NCBI GenBank assembly: GCA_010093515.1
Contig: MU001701.1
Coordinates: forward strand, 26,860-90,859
From: Lineolata rhizophorae
Taxonomy: Eukaryota > Ascomycota > Dothideomycetes > Lineolatales > Lineolataceae
Direction of reading: 5' to 3'
DNA: 64,000 nucleotides
The translations under genes were made by a program, and so were the position numbers. This document shows, in pieces, positions 1 through 13,339 of this stretch (the stretch's first letter is position 1; every line of letters starts with the position of its first letter). The notes beneath the pieces are model-generated. The model was not told the origin of the DNA. It ran no database searches and worked only from the letters and a program-made list of their open reading frames with translations.

Positions 1-2273
1 GCCCGGGGCCGCGTCGCCGTCGCTCGCCGCCCCCGCGGCCGGGGTAACGCAGCGGCGCGCCGCCTGGGGTTCCCGGGTCCGCCGCCGCGCCCGCCCGCCC
101 TCCCGCGCCGCCGATGCCGAGCCATCTGCGCGGGCGCCGTGCCTGTCGCCAGGTGCTGTACGGACCACCGTGCTCCGCACCGCATCCTCCCCTTCTCCAC
201 ACGCTGCGAATGCGCACTACGTATGGATTCCCTGCCGTCCACGGTTGCGAACCCGCCGAACGAACACAGCTCGCCGTCTGAGTCCCGCTGTCCGGCTCGC
301 CGCCAGTCCAACACAGTCCTCCTCCCTTGCGTCCTCCGCCCTAGCCCGCGCTAACAGAGGGCGGCCGAGCTGCGACACAGGGACTCCCTCCGTTCGCCTC
401 CCACCGGACGCCATCGCATCGATAAATCCGCCCTCGCGCGCGGCCCGTGGCTTCGCGCACCGTGCCGGTAGCGCGATGCCATCACAAACACCGCCGGACG
501 CACCTCGGCATTAGCCTGCGCGGCCGGTCCATCTAGGGCATCGAGGGGCGGAGGATCCGGGTCGGGTCGCGGGTGCCCACCCGCTTGGTCCATTCGCTTG
601 CTAGCGAGCAAAGGACAAAAAAAAAGAAGCATCCAGGACGCCCCGACCCGCGATTCGCCCGCGGGCACTACCGGGGATGTGGCGCCTTGCGTCCCATTGG
701 TGCACTCGATGATGAACCCTCGCCGATCCGCCGCGCCCACGAGCCTCCGTATCACGACCTAAATTGAACCTGCATGGCGACCGACGGACAGACGCTCTCC
801 CAGGCTGGCGTCCGCATCGCCCCCACATTGAGCTCTGTCAGCGTACCTTCCTTTGTTATGGTTTTCGCCTACGGCGGCCATTCCAGCTCTTGAGGCAGCG
901 CTGATGTTGTCCCCGTTCGGTTCTGCCCACGTTTGCTTCCCGCTCGTTCTGCTCATGACTCTGCGTCTACCGGGCGTTTAGCGTTGTGGACCAGCAACCC
1001 TCTCATCAGGGAATGCCCAAGTGCGCCACAACGACCGCCGTAGCGCGGACGCGGTTTAGGCCAGCGACAACGTGAAACCGCCCCTTTCCCAACGACGCCG
1101 CTCGCGTAAAGTTTCCCCATGCACGATGCACAAAAAAAAAAAAAGAAAAAAAAAGTGATACGGCGGCGTCGTCCTCTACCTTCTACGTATGCACTGCACA
1201 TATTTATCTTACGTGCTCGAAGATACAAGGCAGTGGGGGTTCAAGAAATCTGCACTGAATTAGATCAAGATCTGAGCATTCCGCAGGCCGCGCGGGAGAT
1301 CAACCTGATCGCCTTGAGATCCCCCGTCCGCTGCACATCACCTGGACGCCGGGTCTTTCCAGCGGGCCAAGGTGCATATAAAAAGTGCGGATCCACATTC
1401 GCAGCGTGCCACTACGTACTAGGTAGCTTATAGAATGTCAAGCATAGTAAGGTACTACAGGAAGCTTAAATACAAGTGCAGGCTGGGAATAAACTTCACT
1501 CCCATCTTTCCTAACACTTTCGTCGTTTGGTAATTCCAGTGCGTTCAACCCGACGTGGTGTCCAACACGACGTGGTGCCTAACTCGTAGATGTCTGCAAC
1601 CGCAGCGCTTCAGCATTTGGAATTTTCGCGCTTTGGGTCAGGAAATCCCGCCGGGTGTGCGGTCTCGATAGCCTCCATGGCCGGCCAATGACATCACTCG
1701 ATGGGCAGGCAGAGACTGCCGGACGGTACCTTCCTTAGGTAGTAGCAAGGTACGCTGGTCGCTTCCGGCCAAATTCACCACCACAAGCTCGCCACAAAGG
1801 CTGTCGCCCGCCACCTCAAGGCCTTCCTTCTCCAACTTCGCCTCCGCGTCACTACATCACCGGTTCCTTGCCTCTGCTTCTCGTTCCGTCAAGCATTCCG
1901 AAAAGCGCAAGCATCCGCTACCATCGTCGGACCATTTGTAGCGTTCCTAGCTCTCCCAAGCACAGCGGCTCGGAACTGCTACTCACGACGCCATAGCCTT
2001 TGCCCTCGCTTCTCATTCGGAAAGCGACGACTTCCTCCCTTGAGATCTTGGGGTTCTCCGCTCTCTCTAGTCGGATCTTTCATCTCTTTCCAAATTCGGA
2101 CCTGCCCCCTCGAGCTCTTGTCGATCCCGAAACACCCTCCTCGCCACAACATCTCACAAGTTCTCTCACAAGTCTCTCCCTCCCCTAGTCAAAAAACAAC
2201 TGCCTTGAATTCGAGCCAATCGCCGACGCTCCGCAGCAGCTTTTACTTTGCAACAGTCTTTAAGCTTCCAAAA
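1..2273. other. Intergenic, no gene recognised
   Basis: The first 130 bases are extremely GC-rich low-complexity DNA. Open frames here overlap on both strands and show no recognisable motif. An A-rich tract lies at about 1131-1157. The last 250 bases are rich in C and T, as is common upstream of fungal start codons, and may be the former promoter of the relic that follows. Confidence 0.6.
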
Positions 2274-3392
2274 ATGCCTTATCGTCGCGTGAACGGCAAC
2301 GCGATCCCCATGATTCCTGACTACATCTCTCCGAAACTCTGGGCCCAACACCTCCCCATCAGGCTTGGAGACGCCCATTGCGTCCTCCATTGGCAACGAC
2401 ACACCTGAAATGTGCTGCAAGTCTGTCGAGGAACTCCAGAAGGAGTATTACGAATGTCATGATCGCCTGAACAGTACATGGGTGCCCAAGATGGTGGGGG
2501 TGTTCCAGTATTTGGAAGAGATGCAAGAGCATGTCAAGAGTTATGTTATACTCCTCGAGTCACAGCCAGACTGCAGGAGCTCGCTATCAACGCCCCTAAG
2601 GATGCCCTGGTTGACGACAACAACATCTTCAATCACGTCGAGCGTGAATTATCCTCCTTCCAATGCTCTATGCAAGAGCAGAAACGTCTTCTACACGTCC
2701 AATATTCCGTAGGCCGTGCTGAAGAAGCCAACGAAGATGCTACGCTCTTCCGTCGCCATACGAGATTCACTGACGGAGGTGCCGATTTATGTCTAGCCGA
2801 CACAGTGAAGCTTGCTCCAGCCCATGAACCCAACCCTCCAACCGAGAATTCGCAGTTCACGGTACTCATCTTAGGCCTTAAAGCACCGAAACATTCAGCC
2901 GTGCCATAGAGGGATGTCGTGGAGTCATCAAGCCGTCAAAAGATAAGGAAAACACGTCGTGCAACCAGACACTTAGAAAGACCCGCGAGATGGTCAAAGA
3001 CATTCAGAAGGGCAATGCGGCCAAGAACAGTGAACTTGGTGAACTACGCACAATGGTCCTGCAGTTGCAGCTAGAGCTTGCGACCAAGACGAACAAAGAG
3101 TCCGCCGAAAACGTGCCATCGAAACAAGAGTCCGCCAAGTGTCGTAAAATGACCAAAAGCCTCGAGCGCTGAAGTTCACGGTAGGACAATTCGAGCAGCG
3201 CAACACTGCTTGCGAGAGGATGTGAAGGCATACTTAGCCCAGTTACGCTCTTGTGAGTCCAACAAATCCTCAAAGGACCCAAGCAGTATTAGCGGACATA
3301 ATATTGTCTCGACGTGTCGAAACTCGGAGCTTGCCATCTCGAAGCTTGGGGCAGAGTTGGACAAGTCCAACTCCAAGACTATTTCGGCTTGA
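2274..3392 (+). pseudogene. Frameshifted coiled-coil gene relic (hypothetical)
   Basis: No family is recognised. Coherent protein-like segments follow each other on the + strand in different frames. A possible start (MPYRRVNGNA) lies at 2274. An acidic helical stretch with VEELQKEYYECHDRL runs from about 2345 to 2550. It continues in another frame with LQELAINAPKDALVDD and a Gln/Glu-rich stretch to about 2870. A third frame with TLRKTREMVKDIQKG and LRTMVLQLQLELATKT runs to 3172, and a fourth with REDVKAYLAQLRSCE and LAISKLGAELDKS runs to about 3392. The heptad-like composition suggests a coiled coil. The frame changes do not coincide with clear GT..AG introns, so I read this as a decayed gene. 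A real gene with unusual introns is the alternative. Confidence 0.4.
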
Positions 3393-5138
3393 GTTGGCAA
3401 CTCTACGTGGTCGTGCTCAGGGGCGGACCCAGTGTCTAGTACTCGGTGGCTCCTTCTGGGGAGGATAGACTGCCAACTTTAAGTTTGGCATTCAAGTGGA
3501 GATGGCTGTGCTGAGGACTTTTCACGCTCCGGAGGCATTCATGGGACAAATGATGTGATTTGAGTAGAATAGAAATTCTCTGCCTCTTGGCATATTGAAA
3601 GCGATTTTTCAACACGCTGCACTTTGTCAACAGTTTAATCTCGCCGAATTTTTGCTATAACCTTCACGACTCGAAGGGCGCCGGCTGGGGGGCATTTTAC
3701 CAGTACTAGGGCGCATCGATTCTAGGAAGTGCTAGCTGCACTGAGCACCATATCCATGATTCATCGCCCTGGCTCAGAAGTGTACGTCCTTATAAAATTA
3801 GCCAACACAGATGATAAACACTCCAAATAATTTTTGGGGAGTTCTACTAAGCTCCGCATACCTCGAGCCACTCCAGGTCTAAAAATAGTTTTATGTTTCT
3901 ACGGTATAATTCCGTGATAGTCATCTTAATCAACGTTGGGCGTGGCTGGCAATCAAAAGCTCGCGAAAGAATACATATTTGGCATGCAGTCGCCAAATCC
4001 CTCAACGTAATGACCCAACAATTTACTAACTGGGTGCGAAAATCGCGACGCCGACCATAAAGGTGCGCGCGGCTAAGTCCAGGGTCGGTGGATGGCCGGC
4101 AAAATTTCTCAGTATTCCGCAAAGAATAAAACCTGGGTCAAGATCGATGAATCGACGGCGGCGGTGCTCCGTATCTCACCTGGTGGCGCCGCTCCAGGCT
4201 CCCGAGGCTCCGCGCCCGAGCGAGGCACTAACTCGGGACCGCGGGACCGCGGTGGCGGTTGGCCGGAGTGGCCTGAGCCGTGGGCCGGCGGGCTACGGAG
4301 TACGCATGTACTACATAGCCCGCTAATGTATGTAGGTAGTGCTACTGAACCTGTGGGGCCCGAGAGGGACAGGGTCGAAACGAGAAAAATACGACGCGAA
4401 GCGCGCGTGTGTACGGAGCGCTGGTATCGTGACATCGTCTGGTGCCAAAATGCGTTGATGGCAAGTGCATCGAATCACGCGCTGCGAAGCATTCTCCCGG
4501 ATCTGCAGACGCCCGGCGTTGATCTCGGCTGCTCCGGGCGGTGGGCACGACCAGCCGTGGAAATGAGCGCGTTCTCCTTCAAACGCCAGCAGACCCTCCG
4601 TGGTCCCTGATCGCCTGTGGAAAAGAGCGGGAAAGCCCGCCGATGCCGGCTGCTTCCGCCGACTAGAGCTTGTAAGCATCTGGCCTTGCGAGAAACAGAG
4701 CCTGATATGTCTTGCAGCCACATGCAAACTGGATGCGTCTAGAATTAACGTGGAGACTTAGGCGCGCCTGACACGGAACGCATGGTGCGAGGTCGACGGA
4801 GAGCCTCAGGCTGGAACTGTTCTGCCGGTATCCTACGCCCCTCCCCTCCAGCTAGTATTACCAATTGTGCACGTTTGAGGCGGTCAAGCAGTTCCTATCT
4901 CCTGGTGCTAGCTCTCTAGCTTGTTCTAACCCCTATACTAGGAGGTATATAGCGAGACAGCCCAGCCGAGCGGAGTGAAACTGTGGAACATTTTCCAGAG
5001 CTTGCGCCCTGTGCGGCTGAGGCGGCCAAGCGCCCACGCCACGATGCCGCACCATCACCATCGGTTTGGCCACGTCGGATGGGCGGTGGCGTGGTGCTCA
5101 GCATCGCGATTTATTTCTCTCTCTTTCTCTCTTTTTTC

Positions 5139-5171
<33 letters not shown>

Positions 5172-7589
5172 CCCATATGTGACCTGCCCAGGTACTCAAC
5201 GGTTGAAGACCCATATTCACGGGAATGGTTGGCTACGAACGGAGTACCAAATAGCGAAACTCTGGGTTAAAAGCTACTTACAGGGATAAGACAGCTTTAG
5301 AGAGAGGCATAATTTTAGGCTCTATCGATTAGCTTTCGGAACGGTCCGCCAGGCCTGGATTGGTAGGGCGCCATGATTTATTGGCCAGCTCGGGATTTTG
5401 TGAACCTGCGCCGAATCGCGGACTTTGCTGGTAACCTATGATTAAATAGGACTGATGGAACACACGACCGCTATCGCACCGGTGAAACCTACGAGAGCCC
5501 CATATCCCTTTTTTTAGTGAAGCCGCCGATTTGTCAAACACACGAATCTAGAACTTTACCAACGCTTCGAAACATGACATTCCCAGTTTCACCCGTAACC
5601 TTTCGGTTCCATGACTACCACGGAGTACGGAGTATGTGGTTGCTAAATAAGATTCATGGATAGTTGGAGACTCTTAGCCGAGCCGTGATGACTCCTTACC
5701 ACAGACGCCCAAGTAGAAGCAGATCTAGGTCCTAAACGGAAAGCTCTGTCGGCCATACAACCTTGTGAAGAAACATATAAATTTTACTAGCCGTTGCACT
5801 GACAGCAGAAGAGTCGCTATTCACAGACCGCGGCGGTTCTCAATTCAAAGATGGAAGTTAGCTAGACAAAATGGCGCCTATCAATCTCCAAAGAATTTGT
5901 AGCTAAGAAAGATCCTATGGAATCCTGGTTGCACGTTGAAACTGGATGGCTATGTGCATGGTTCTAAGAAATGCAAGAATAGGTCCTTAAGCCGTCCTCC
6001 TGAATTGTGCGGTAAGAATGCTGTGTAGGCGACAAATGTGATACAACATGCCAAGAAGTCAAACAGCTTGGACCACGAATGTTAGCTTAGCCACTTAGTA
6101 AAGTATCTTGCCTATCTTTTGCAAGAAAAGTCTATGAATTTGATCTTCTGTACAGCCACGTGACTATGTGCTTGTGCTCCATTTGTCGAATTTTGACCGA
6201 TTCGAAATATTCTAATTTAGGGTGTACAGGCTTGGAGAAGAGGGCGCTTGCGGTAGTATTGGATCTTTTAGGCTGTACTCAGCTTTGTGGTCCCGCATTT
6301 GCACGGTGAAGCCTAAATATTTGTTTGGAGATAGGGAATTGTGTGGTCAACTTTACGCCACTGCAGAACGTAAGGGCCACTAATATACACCTCAACTCTA
6401 CAATTGCAAGCCCTGAGTAATGTGGCATGCCAGTACTTTACGAAAAGGGACTTTACCATAGTTTGTTTTGGCGTAGGTTTTTATTGCCTGGCTCTAGCTG
6501 TCCAATTCGATCGGTTGCATCATATAGAGCTCAAATGGCTGCGAGCATGATTACGGACTACACACCCACTACGTAGTAAGTCCACGATTTACGTAGTAGT
6601 CCCGATGGACGGAGGCCAGTACCAACAAAGTAATCACGAAGAGATTCCGAACCGAAGAGGCACGGAAAGTCTCTGCATCCAGCTGGGCGGTGCCGCTCCA
6701 AGCTGAACCTAGTAAGCCGAGCAGCAAATTTCAGACCGTCCGAAACGCCGCGCAAGGTGGGCGGCGATCGGGCAGCAGACCGGTAGACGATGATTCGAGA
6801 AGGATTCGACGGCAAGCACACAGCGCGAGCACGCTAAGCCTGCCAAGCTTTTAAGATCAGCGCGCTAGGGCGAGCTAAGCCTGGCGTCCCTTGTCAGCAG
6901 CGAAAGACGCTCTCGAAGCGCGGGGAGGGGTTCGCCGTCATTGTTGGTTCCTCCGGCCGCCAGGTTCGGGGAGGGTACGCAAATGAAGTCCGTGGCGGCC
7001 TTTCGCCAGTTGTGGCCCTACCGCTGAGCAAAGAAGCGCGGTGGTGGCCATTTCTGGCCCGTCCGGACGCCGAGTGTCTGGGGAGGCTTGCAGCCAAAAC
7101 GGCTAGCGTCGCGGAATGGCTAGGTTCCGACGCACAAGTGTCTTGAGTCTAAATTTAAGCATGATCGCAGGCGGCATCCGACAACGCCGCCAGCCAGTCA
7201 CGATGGCAGGCCGGGCGTGGCAGGTGGCCGGCAAACCCTTTCATACGACAGGCCCGGCACAAGGGTTGCTGCACGCTCCCGTAGCCGCATCGCAGCTTCG
7301 TCCGCTTTCCGGAAACTCGTACTTAAGCCGTGGCCACCGCCCCGCATCGGACCTCAATCGGCGGTGCTTAAGTCCGCTACCGATTCCGCCCATTCCTGGC
7401 CGTGGCCGCGCAACACTTCGTTTGCATAAATGGCCGCCTAGCAGAAACAGCCAATCCACTTGCCGCGTACCAGTTGCAGTCATCGCGCGCAGCTGCGTTG
7501 GAGATTTTGTTTCGTTATTTACCCCGTCGTCCTCGAGATTGTTTGTTGGCCGGATTTGACGCCGGACTAACCGTCTCTCGTCTCCCAGA
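3393..7589. other. Gene-poor intergenic region
   Basis: About 4.2 kb without a supportable gene. From about 5.2 to 6.6 kb hardly any frame stays open. The region contains several TACGGAGTA-type motifs (4294-4303, 5620-5634) and the pyrimidine tract listed separately. Confidence 0.6.
5114..5174 (+). repeat. Homopyrimidine C/T tract ending in poly-T
   Basis: Sixty-one consecutive pyrimidines on the + strand: alternating CT and TTTC units, then a long T run, then CCC. No gene start lies just downstream, so a promoter role is not supported. Slippage-prone simple sequence is the plain reading. Confidence 0.85.
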
Positions 7590-8863
7590 ATGAGCGACAG
7601 CGGAGAGCCGACGGCGGAAACGCCCTTGGTGGAGAATATGGCGGTGCCTGCTTTCATCGCTACCGCGGATAGAGGGGAAGTGAATGATCCGCTGCTTCCG
7701 GCGAGAAGGACATTCTCAATGCGTGAGATCTGCCAGCTGTCTTTGGTAAAAACATCCACGGCGTTTTATGGTACTAACTCCCGGCCTCAGCCGCATTCAC
7801 TCGAGCGAGGATCGATAAGCTCGGAAGGCATATGCCTCAGACCATAGCACATAGAGGCTACAAGTCAAAGTATCCCGAAAATACTATGGGCGCATTCGCC
7901 GGTGCCGCGGATATCGGAGCCCACGCTATTGAGACCGACATCCACCTATCTAGAGACGGGGTCGTAGTGCTTTCTCATGTAAGACGATGTGTACGGAATA
8001 GAACGGTATACGGAAGTGTAAAACTCATCACTTGCTTCGGCTAGGATGCCACCCTCAAACGATGCTTCGGCCAGCCTGGAAAAATCGTCGACTACGACTG
8101 GGAATACCTTGGCACCCTTCGCACTGCCAAGGAGCCTCACCTACCTATGCCTAGGCTCCTTGATCTTTTGAAATATCTTGCTAGGCCGGAGAACAAACAT
8201 CTCTGGGTTCTGCTTGATATCAAGGTAAGCTTGCTTGGTGCTGACAGGAGTGATCACAGCTTACGATATCGCCAGATTGATAACGACCCCGACGATGTCA
8301 TGCGTCTGATCGCGGCAACCATTGCCCAAGTGCCGCCCGCGAAAGGTCGCCCCTGGGCAGAGCGCATCCTTCTCGGTTGTTGGGCGGCCAGCTACTTGCC
8401 CCTCTGCGACAAGTACCTGCCAGACTTCCCGATTACGTACATCGGCTACTCGCTCAGTTACGCGTCGCAGTTCTTCGTCACGCCTAACGTGTGCTTCAAC
8501 ATGTTGCAGGCAGTCTTGGTCGGGCCGTTCGGCGCCCGCTTTCTTCATCAGGCAAGGCGCCTCGGCCGGGCAGTGTACGCGTGGACCGTGAATAGCGAAC
8601 TCCGGATGCGATGGTGTATCTGGCGAGAGCTGGACGGCGTTATTACTGACGACCCGAAGAAATTTCTCGACGTATGTGAGGGAGTCAAGAACGACCTGTG
8701 TGCCCCTTCCAAGCTAGCGTTGGATTGGAGCACGTTGTTCTACGTTGTGAGGGTACACCTTTTGTTGCTGGTTTTGGAATTACTTCTGAGATGGAAAGTT
8801 TTTGAGCTGGCAGCCCGAATCAAACGGACGGGGCGGGATAAGCCGAGTTCCATTGCAGCGTAG
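7590..8863 (+). CDS. Glycerophosphodiester phosphodiesterase family, Pgc1-like phospholipase
   Basis: Predicted 362-residue membrane-anchored GDPD enzyme resembling yeast Pgc1, which cleaves phosphatidylglycerol at mitochondria or lipid droplets. I join 7590-7722, 7791-7978, 8045-8224 and 8276-8863. The first intron has a perfect TACTAAC branch site, and its removal gives RHMPQTIAHRGYKSKYPENT with the family's normal approach to the catalytic His-Arg. The metal and catalytic motifs IAHRGY, AIETDIHLSRDG and LSHDATLKRCFG are intact, the last restored by intron 2. Intron 3 is in phase and stop-free, but removing it gives the usual LLDIK-IDNDP transition. Near the C-terminus a leucine-rich segment (FYVVRVHLLLLVLELLL) fits one membrane anchor. 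The exact start and first intron are inferred; the family call is strong. Confidence 0.88.
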
Positions 8864-9174
8864 CATAACGGAGTAGATGGTTTCCGGGATGCATTTCGGC
8901 GGCGTTTTCTTGGTGGATCGTGTAAATAACGGCCGACTTCTGTGACAAGTGCTCCACGTGTATAAACCAAGAGCTCGATTGAAGCAAAGCGGTCAGGGAA
9001 TGGTATGCCGTCGGGTCAGTCAAAATGAAGAATCGCTTGTCTGCTGTCGGACGGGCATGTCTTGGCGCGCCAAGACTTTCTGGACGCGGCCGCTCGCCTT
9101 CACGCGTCACGACACGCGCACAACCCCAACCCCGCGGCGCAACATTTCCACATCAACTCCAACAGCCAGCGAAG

Positions 9175-11020
9175 ATGCCAAGGTAGGCGGGCGCCGAAAA
9201 AAAGAGTTTCTGGGCGATGTACTAACTGCGACTAGGGAAATAATAACTTTACAGGCCGGCCAGTGCGGCAACAGCGGTATGCGCCCTTCGACTTCTTTGT
9301 TCCCGACCATCTTCTGTGCCAAGCTACAGGCCGACCGGACAGATCTCCATGATCAATCTCTATATGTGTCTGACTGAGCGCATCTAGTTGGTAGCCAGTT
9401 TTGGCAGCAGCTATGCCAAGAACATGGGATTAGCCAGGACGGTAATCTCGAGGACTTCGCGACCGAGGGCGGCGACAGGAAAGACGTCTTTTTCTACCAG
9501 GTATGCAACCTAGCGTTGTTCGCAGGGCTGGCTCGCGTCTGATCAGGCGCTGGTGTTGATTTCCGACACAGTCGGACGATACTCGTTACATACCCCGCGC
9601 CATCCTCCTCGACCTGGAGCCTCGCGTGCTCAACGGCATCCAAACCGGGCCTTACAAGAACATATACAACCCAGAGAACTTCTACATACACCGGGACGGA
9701 ACCGGCGCCGGAAACAATTGGGCGGCTGGCTATGCAACGGGGGAACAGGTGCACGAAGAGGTCATCGACATGATTGACCGGGAAGCGGATGGAAGTGATT
9801 CGCTCGAAGTACGGACCATGTAGCTACGTGGCACTAGGGACATATTTCTGATCCGTTTTAGGGCTTCATGCTTCTCCATTCCATTGCCGGTGGTACTGGG
9901 TCTGGTCTTGGAAGCTACTTGCTGGAGAGACTGAACGACAGGTTCCCGAAGAAGTTGATACAAACCTACTCGGTCTTTCCGGACACCCAAAATGCGGGAG
10001 ACGTGGTCGTGCAGCCATACAACAGCTTGCTGGCCATGAGGAGGTTGACACAGAACGCAGACTCTGTGGTATGTGCGTTGCGTGGACGAATCATGGTGGT
10101 TAGACGTTGACACTACCTAGGTTGTCCTCGATAATGGCGCTCTGTCAAGGATTGCAGCAGACCGTCTGCACGTTCAAGAGCCTTCGTTCCAACAGACAAA
10201 CCAATTAGTAAGTCACGACAGTGCGTACCATGCTAAAACCTACCCTAACCGGAGCTCTAGGTGTCAACGGTAATGTGTGCGAGTACAACGACACTCCGGT
10301 ATCCGGGCTATATGCATAACGATCTCGTCGGCATTGTCGCTTCACTGATTCCAACACCGCGGTGTCATTTCCTTATGACGTCGTATACACCCTTTACGGG
10401 TGATAATGTCGAGCAGGCCAAGACCGTTCGCAAGACTACGGTGCTAGACGTGATGCGGCGATTGCTACAGCCGAAGAACCGCATGGTTTCAACCAATCCG
10501 AGCAAGAAGAGCTGCTATATCTCCATCCTTAATATCATCCAAGGGGAGGCCGAAGCTCAAGACGTAGGTGCTCATTCATCATTGTGCTTCCGGAATAGAT
10601 GCTGAAACTCTTGCGACGCAGGTCCACAAATCTTTGCTCCGCATCCGCGAGCGTCGCCTTGCTACCTTCATCCCCTGGGGCCCGGCCTCGATCCAAGTAG
10701 CTCTCACGCGCAAGTCTCCCTACGTTTCATCATCGCACCGCGTGTCCGGCCTCATGCTTGCCAACCATACAGGCATCGCCACGCTGTTCAAGCGCATCAC
10801 GTTTCAATACGACAGGTTGCGGAAGCGTAATGCTTTCCTAGAGCAATACAAGCGGGAGGCGCCTTTCTCGGACGGCCTGAGCGAGTTCGACGAGGCTCGG
10901 GCTGTGGTTCAGGATTTGATCCACGAATACGAGGATGCTGAAGAGGCAGATTATTTGACAAAGGATATGGACAAGGAAGATGGAGATGGTCAAGCGGCTG
11001 GTGGGGCGGCGGCGGCGTAG
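9175..11020 (+). CDS. Gamma-tubulin
   Basis: Core component of the gamma-tubulin complex that nucleates microtubules at spindle pole bodies (mipA in Aspergillus). Eight exons: 9175-9182, 9236-9276, 9388-9500, 9572-9808, 9862-10068, 10121-10207, 10261-10563 and 10622-11020, giving 464 residues. The first exon is only 8 nt (ATGCCAAG) and splices to restore [15 protein letters not shown]. The tubulin GTP loop [15 protein letters not shown] is intact, and gamma-specific stretches such as [17 protein letters not shown] and [19 protein letters not shown] are present. The usual CGNNIGSQFW reads CGNSVGSQFW. The C-terminal tail is acidic and then ends in a short Gly/Ala run. The intron-rich 5' half is typical of fungal tubulins. 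Confidence 0.97.
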
Positions 11021-13339
11021 TAGACTTGCGGGTGAGTTGGTGTTGGCAGTATTGTTAATGCGGTACAGACCATGGCTTTCCACATATCCTGGGGTGTTTT
11101 GGCGCAAATACGGCCTTTATTGGTATAGCCCTAGTCGGTGTCTCCAAAGCCCGAGGTCGCTCGGAATGGCTCATGTATCATGGGTATTCCGGAAATGCTA
11201 TGGTATGCTCGAATCTTGCGGAGAACTATTGAATTCAAAGTAGACCCAAAATATTTCTCCACTGTTGAAATATCGAGCGGCCAGTGCGTCAAGCTTCCCC
11301 GCATTTTGATTCTGCTCAAAGCCACCTAGTGAGCCGTTCCCGCCCTCGACAAACTTCTCCTAGTCCGTTTCCATCTAAAGGTGACTTATCTCGTACGGTA
11401 GGCAGTTCCCCACCGCTCGCTGAATTGCAGAAGAGTTCTTTCGGGCGAAGCGCCCAATCTAGAACGTGAATTGATTGCTAACGTCAGGGATTCCCCGCAC
11501 AAAGCCATTTGTGACACTTTGGTGTTGGACGCCCAAGACTACTAGTGCACGCTCCCGCGGACGACCACTGCTGGTACTGCTGGGACTTTGGTTGCACCTC
11601 AAAACAGCACTCTCCCACAATCGATCACACCCTAGGTATGGTCTGCAGTGTTTATAAAGTGGGCTCTTGGCCGTAGAGCCCGTTGAGGGCAACCGGATTC
11701 AACATAAAAATCGTCTCATGGACTCCATCTAAGTCAGACGGTTATCAACAACAAGCACGTGCTTCCCGGAAGAGTTAACGATAAGTCAGGCCACGCGCCG
11801 TAGTTCCGATGGACTAACCCGTGCACGTGTGGTCGGGCTTAACTACGGCTCAGTATGCGGCGTAGCTTCTGCGGTCCGTCAATGACTCGGACCGTGGATC
11901 AGTTCGACTGCGCCATGGAACGGAGAATCCGGCGAGAGGTTGAGTCGAGACGAGCCGCACAGCAGCAAAAGTCGGACGGTTGTCTCCCGCTCTAGCTGCC
12001 CTGAAAAACATCGCCCCCAAATCCTCCGCAAGGCGCGGGGCTGTACTGCGTGCGTTCGAGACCATTACTCGTGTCGGCGGCCCGTGACGTCTGTTTATAG
12101 CACATTGTTTCCGGACCGGCTGCGGACCATGGGGCTTAGCGCCTTGCGTGTAGCGGGTACCCTTACGAGCCGTGCCGCAAATCCGCATAACATCGTCTCT
12201 TCGACCTGCGGAGCGACGCCGCGGCGAAGAGTGCGAGTTTGCGCGCCGGCTGCCGGCCTTGGCCCTTGGAACGTGGCTCGGCGGCTCGGCCGAATGGGCT
12301 CCGCAGCTGGCGCCCCTCATTGGTCCACAATTCTCCGCCTTGTTCCACCCGCCGCCAACTCACTGCCAGCCCTTGCGACGTTGGGCCAGCATTCTCCTGG
12401 CGGCCGCCCTGCGCGTCCGCACCTACATACGGCGAAGGCGTCTTCATTGGCCTCGCTTGCATGGCGACGGGCGCACGCTTACCACGCGTGGCTTGCTGGC
12501 TCCGATCCCTTGGCGTTCCGCTGCCACTCCCGGTTTCTTCTCCCTCGTTCGGCGCCGACCTGCACGCCGAATCGCGCCAGCCTTCCATTGCCACGGCTCG
12601 CCGGCCAGTGAAGGGCCGCCCCTGGCTGCTCCGGCCGCGGGCACTCCCTTGTCGGACCAAGGGACGGAACGGCCAGGTCCGGGACCTCCAGCCAAACGGC
12701 TCGCTCATGCCCCTGGCAACCGTGGGTCGCCGCCGTGGGAGAACCCAGCTAAACACAAAACACTCCATCCCCACGACGGTCCACGCTGAAGCGGGTCCCC
12801 ATTCCTGCCCGGTCCTTCTCCTAACTGGCTGGCCCACAAACATGAGCGCCAGTCACACAGCCTGCGCCCATTCACGACGACGTCCTGCTGAGCAACCAAG
12901 CGGGCAGCTCCACCGGCCCGCTGCGGACGACGAATCCCACGTCCAGCCCCGCAGCCACCGTCGTGGCCATGGCGCTAAGGCTCCGCGGGGCTTGGTCACC
13001 GTTGCGGGTCACGGTGCTGGCCCTGCTGTGCGCGGATACTATGGTGCAACGCCATGTTGTGCTGGCCAGCACGACCCGTGGCCTGCTCGGACCGCAATTC
13101 ATGGCAGGGCGGTGGCTACGGTGGCAGGACATGGAGTGGAACGGTCGCCCTGAGCCGTGGGAGACGCAAGAGCCACTGCGGGTGCGTTGAGTATAAGTTT
13201 CTGTAGCCCCCTCCTGTTCCTTTTGAGGATCTCGTACGCTCTTCGGCCTTGCGCACGACGATCATCACTGTCAGTCAACTGTCAGCTTGCACAAATTTCG
13301 AACCTCCTTATTGCCTTTGTATCATCTCTTGGGCCGATC
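11021..13339. other. Intergenic, GC-rich long overlapping frames
   Basis: From about 11.9 to 13.2 kb GC-rich DNA keeps long frames open on both strands at once (a 304-codon + frame and a 226-codon - frame). Their predicted proteins are low-complexity Arg/Pro/Ala sequence with no domain, so I do not call genes. The last 150 bases are the likely promoter of the GH76 gene. Confidence 0.55.

Noticed and set aside
12163-13153. Long frames on both strands (304 codons + and 226 codons -)
   Set aside because: GC-rich DNA keeps frames open by chance; the products are Arg/Pro/Ala low complexity, overlap each other antisense and show no motif.
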